The position numbers were made by a program, and so were the translations under genes. DNA of 9,504 bases, taken from NCBI GenBank assembly GCA_937864935.1, contig CALMDN010000459.1, forward strand, positions 1 through 9,504, read 5' to 3'. The stretch comes from an uncultured Bacteroidales bacterium (GTDB lineage: Bacteria; Bacteroidota; Bacteroidia; Bacteroidales; Lentimicrobiaceae). The stretch's first letter is position 1. The number at the start of each line of letters is the position of its first letter. A model generated the notes under the pieces. The model was not told where the DNA came from. It saw only the letters and a program-made list of their open reading frames with translations, and did not search any database. Below are positions 7,172 to 9,504 of this stretch, in pieces.

Positions 7172-7201
7172 CTGCAACAGATTAAATAATCTTTAAAAAG
7201 C

Positions 7202-7465
7202 ATGATAGAGATAAAGCAACTTCCTGAACAGGAGCTTGTACAGAAGGGCATCCGGAACTGGCCGGTGTGGGAAAAGGAAATTTCAAGATTCTCATACACC
7301 TATGAAGAGGAAGAATGGTGCTATTTCCTTGAAGGGGAGGTGGTGATTGAAACGGATGCCGGAAGCTTTGAAATCAGGCCGGGAGATTTCGTTGTGTTCC
7401 CGAATGGGCTGAAATGCATCTGGGATATCCGGAAACCGGTCCGCAAGCATTATAACTTTCGTTGA
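7202..7465 (+). CDS. Small single-domain cupin, TM1112-like (DUF861/Cupin_3)
   Basis: This 87-residue protein is one cupin barrel of the DUF861 type. The motifs WPVWEKEISRF (20-30), WCYFLEGEV (39-47), RPGDFVVFPNGLKCIW and VRKHYNF at the C-terminus match what I recall of Thermotoga maritima TM1112, a structurally known small cupin of unknown function and nearly the same length. The canonical cupin metal ligands (HxH...E and a later His) are absent; Cys stands where the motif-2 His would be, so a classic metal-dependent oxygenase role is unlikely. It starts the plus-strand operon: the rsgA ATG lies 2 bases after its stop codon, so the two are probably co-translated. The biochemical function is unknown, and the pairing with rsgA may only reflect compact gene order. 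Confidence 0.85.
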   Translation: MIEIKQLPEQELVQKGIRNWPVWEKEISRFSYTYEEEEWCYFLEGEVVIETDAGSFEIRPGDFVVFPNGLKCIWDIRKPVRKHYNFR

Positions 7466-7467
7466 AT

Positions 7468-8409
7468 ATGAACAGCCACCAAGGGGTTGTGATCCGTTCC
7501 ACAGGAAGCTGGTGTACCATTCTTTCAGAAGACGGGAAAATTACAGAATGTAAACTCAAAGGCAATTTCAGGATCAAAGGGATACGTTCAACCAATCCCG
7601 TGGCGGTTGGTGACAAAGTCGGTTTCAGTTTTCAGAACGACAGAGAATACGGGCTGATACACGAGATATTGCCCCGTTCGAATTACATTATCAGAAAAGC
7701 CACGCGTTTATCGGCCCAATCTCATATCATTGCAGCCAACATTGATCAGGCCATAGTGATGGTTACCCTTTCAAGGCCGAGAACATCCACCGGATTCATC
7801 GACCGTTTTCTTGTTACTGCTGAGGCCTACCACATTCCGGCTTTTCTCATCTTTAACAAATGTGATCAGTATTCAGCAGCAGAAAACCTTCAGCTTGACG
7901 ACCTGATCAGCCTTTATACCTCGCTCGGATATCCCTGTTACCGTACATCGGCCCTGAAGCATGAAGGAATTGAAGTTGTGAATCTGTTGCTAAGCGGCAA
8001 AGTCAGCCTGGTGAGCGGCCATTCCGGCGTGGGGAAAACCGCCCTGATCAATGCCATTGAACCCGGATCCATGAGAAAGGTAGGGGATATTTCCGATTAT
8101 CACTTAAAGGGAAAGCACACCACAACCTTTGCAGAGATGATTTTACTTTCCAATGGCGGATTCGTGATTGACACCCCCGGCATCAAAGAGTTCGGGCTGG
8201 TTGATTTTGACAAACAGGAAGTGGCCGAGCGGTTTCCTGAAATGAGGGAACTTATGCACAACTGCCAGTTCAGCAACTGTACCCATGTGCATGAACCGGG
8301 ATGTGCCGTAAAGTCGGCCCTGGCGGAAGGCAGGTTGAGTAAATCAAGGTATGCAAATTACATCAGCATTCTGGGCGATGAGTATTTTGAAGAAACAGAC
8401 TGGGACTAA
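7468..8409 (+). CDS. rsgA: Ribosome small-subunit GTPase RsgA
   Basis: RsgA (YjeQ/YloQ) is a circularly permuted GTPase that checks late 30S subunit maturation and releases assembly factors. The 313 residues comprise an N-terminal OB-fold (about 1-75), then the G motifs in permuted order: G4 NKCD (130-133), G5 near TSAL, G1 SGHSGVGKT (183-191), the G2 region KHTTTF and G3 DTPG (235-238). A zinc site follows, C-x4-C-x-H-x5-C (C266, C271, H273, C279), and a helical tail. All key residues are present. The ATG at 7468 is chosen because it lies 2 bases after the cupin stop; an in-frame TTG at 7462 would overlap that gene by 4 bases and add only two residues. dtd follows after 12 bases, an arrangement I recall as common in Bacteroidota. 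Confidence 0.97.
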   Translation: MNSHQGVVIRSTGSWCTILSEDGKITECKLKGNFRIKGIRSTNPVAVGDKVGFSFQNDREYGLIHEILPRSNYIIRKATRLSAQSHIIAANIDQAIVMVTLSRPRTSTGFIDRFLVTAEAYHIPAFLIFNKCDQYSAAENLQLDDLISLYTSLGYPCYRTSALKHEGIEVVNLLLSGKVSLVSGHSGVGKTALINAIEPGSMRKVGDISDYHLKGKHTTTFAEMILLSNGGFVIDTPGIKEFGLVDFDKQEVAERFPEMRELMHNCQFSNCTHVHEPGCAVKSALAEGRLSKSRYANYISILGDEYFEETDWD

Positions 8410-8421
8410 AAACAGGGCAAA

Positions 8422-8874
8422 ATGCGGGTAGTTATTCAACGGGTGAGCCGCGCTTCGGTGAGCAATGAAGAGTGGGGAACAAACTCCATAGGCCTGGGAT
8501 TGCTGGTGCTGCTTGGTATTGAAGAAGCCGACGACGCCGGAGACATTGAATGGCTCACCGGGAAAATCAGCCGGCTAAGGGTGTTTGGCGATGAATCGGG
8601 GGTGATGAACCGCTCGGTGGTGGATGTCGCAGGGGAAATTCTGGTAATCAGTCAGTTTACCCTCCACGCAAGTACACGCAAAGGCAACAGACCATCCTAC
8701 ATCAAAGCAGCCCGGCCGGAGACAGCCATCCCCCTCTACGAGCAGTTTATTGACAACCTGAGATCTGAATCCGGATTGAGCGTCAGCAGTGGCTGGTTTG
8801 GCGCACACATGCAGGTTGAACTCATCAACGATGGACCAGTGACCATTATAATGGATTCCAGAAACAAAGAGTAA
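8422..8874 (+). CDS. dtd: D-aminoacyl-tRNA deacylase
   Basis: Dtd hydrolyses D-amino acids (and glycine mischarged on tRNA-Ala) from tRNA, protecting translation from non-L residues; it acts in the cytoplasm as a homodimer. The 150-residue protein has the normal length and start (MRVVIQRVSRASV). The catalytic-pocket motif SQFTL is at 77-81. The cross-subunit Gly-cisPro motif is in NDGPVT (136-141, G138-P139), preceded by GWFGAHMQVEL. Nothing is missing. It is last in the cupin-rsgA-dtd operon, 12 bases after rsgA. Its stop is only 8 bases from the stop of the convergent receptor gene, leaving no room for a separate terminator. Confidence 0.97.
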   Translation: MRVVIQRVSRASVSNEEWGTNSIGLGLLVLLGIEEADDAGDIEWLTGKISRLRVFGDESGVMNRSVVDVAGEILVISQFTLHASTRKGNRPSYIKAARPETAIPLYEQFIDNLRSESGLSVSSGWFGAHMQVELINDGPVTIIMDSRNKE

Positions 8875-8882
8875 ACAGGGCC

Positions 8883-9504
8883 TCAGAAGCTCATGCTCAG
8901 ACCGAAACTGGGCATCAGCGGGAGTTGATAAACCCGTTCTCCGGTGATGCGGTTTACGTAGAAGATATTCTCCCTGTTGTAAATATTGGTAACACTCAGG
9001 TTAATCTCGAGCATCCCCTCTTCACCTATCCTGAAGCGGCGCATCAGGCTCAGATCTAAGCGGTGATAGTAGGGCAGTCTGGCTTTGTTGTATTCGCCGT
9101 AAAGCACACCGAGATCTCCGTTTGAAATGATGTAGGAGGTGCCTGCACCCTGTTCGAAATTGAGTTTTTCATATTCTCCCTGAGTCTGTGTAAAAGGGAA
9201 TCCCGAACCAAGATTCCAGCGGGCATTGAATTCCCACATCAGTTCTTCACCAAAGCGGTACGATCCCACAAGGTTCACATTGTGGCGGCGGTCGTAATGG
9301 GGAACATATGAAATGCTGTCGTCGTTCCGGTTGACATAAGCAAGAGAATAAACTGCCCAGAGGTATATCTTCCGTTTTTCGTATTTCACCGAAACATCAA
9401 ATCCGTTTGCATTGCCCTGTTCTATGACAAAGTCCTTGCGATAATAATCTGATTTGTAATTCGGATCAGACGGGTTGTTGTATGGGTCCTCATCCGGGAA
9501 AACC
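8883..9504 (-). CDS. TonB-dependent receptor, C-terminal part (5'-truncated)
   Basis: The frame is open from the window edge; 206 residues of the C-terminus are visible. It shows alternating aromatic and polar beta-strands typical of the last strands of a 22-strand outer-membrane barrel. Motifs seen in Bacteroidota receptors are YVPHYDRRHNVNLVGSYRFG, WNLGSGFPFTQTQG, PYYHRLDLSLMRRF and VTNIYNRENIFYV. The protein ends in Phe (GLSMSF), the C-terminal signature read by the BAM assembly machinery. The plug domain, any carboxypeptidase-like N-terminal domain and the signal peptide lie outside the window. It imports large substrates using TonB energy, but the ligand cannot be told from this part; no SusD partner is visible. 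The GTG at 9389 is an internal codon and not the start. Confidence 0.88.
   Translation of the reverse strand, partial: VFPDEDPYNNPSDPNYKSDYYRKDFVIEQGNANGFDVSVKYEKRKIYLWAVYSLAYVNRNDDSISYVPHYDRRHNVNLVGSYRFGEELMWEFNARWNLGSGFPFTQTQGEYEKLNFEQGAGTSYIISNGDLGVLYGEYNKARLPYYHRLDLSLMRRFRIGEEGMLEINLSVTNIYNRENIFYVNRITGERVYQLPLMPSFGLSMSF

Overview
The window looks like a chromosomal segment from a Bacteroidota bacterium, probably in or near the Bacteroidales. Four things point there: a DUF2723-type membrane glycosyltransferase, a Bacteroidota-style TonB-dependent receptor C-terminus, an rsgA-dtd pair, and promoter-like boxes of the Bacteroidota form (TTTG, 19-bp spacer, TAnnTTTG). Gene density is high, base composition looks even, and no transposase, integrase, CRISPR array, tRNA or rRNA was seen. 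I read it as mostly core housekeeping sequence.

Layout. Bases 1-2695 (+) hold the 3' part of a large DUF2723 membrane protein. Bases 2696-3218 are non-coding: a strong hairpin terminator, then four short palindromes sharing one architecture. Two minus-strand genes follow: lgt (3219-4016, prolipoprotein diacylglyceryl transferase) and, upstream of it, a GT-B glycosyltransferase (4068-5180). Divergent from these is dprA (5270-6385, +). Its 3' end overlaps by 9 bp a minus-strand PrsW-like membrane protein (6377-7039) whose usual catalytic residues are largely replaced. Divergent from that is a compact plus-strand operon: a TM1112-like small cupin (7202-7465), rsgA (7468-8409) and dtd (8422-8874). 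The window closes with the 3' end of a TonB-dependent receptor on the minus strand (8883-9504).

How the genes fit together. Lgt performs the first step of lipoprotein maturation at the inner membrane. The two glycosyltransferases probably act in cell-envelope or protein glycosylation, although their substrates cannot be read from sequence. DprA loads RecA onto incoming single-stranded DNA. RsgA and Dtd are translation-quality factors, the first in 30S maturation and the second in clearing D-aminoacyl-tRNAs. The receptor imports large substrates across the outer membrane.

Two annotated starts differ from the longest open frame. The GT-B glycosyltransferase (ATG at 5180) and the PrsW-like protein (ATG at 7039) both have a Bacteroidota promoter motif that lies inside the longer frame, which supports the shorter protein. 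No clearly new multi-gene system is visible. The best items for a second look are the PrsW-like pseudoprotease candidate and the covarying palindrome family.
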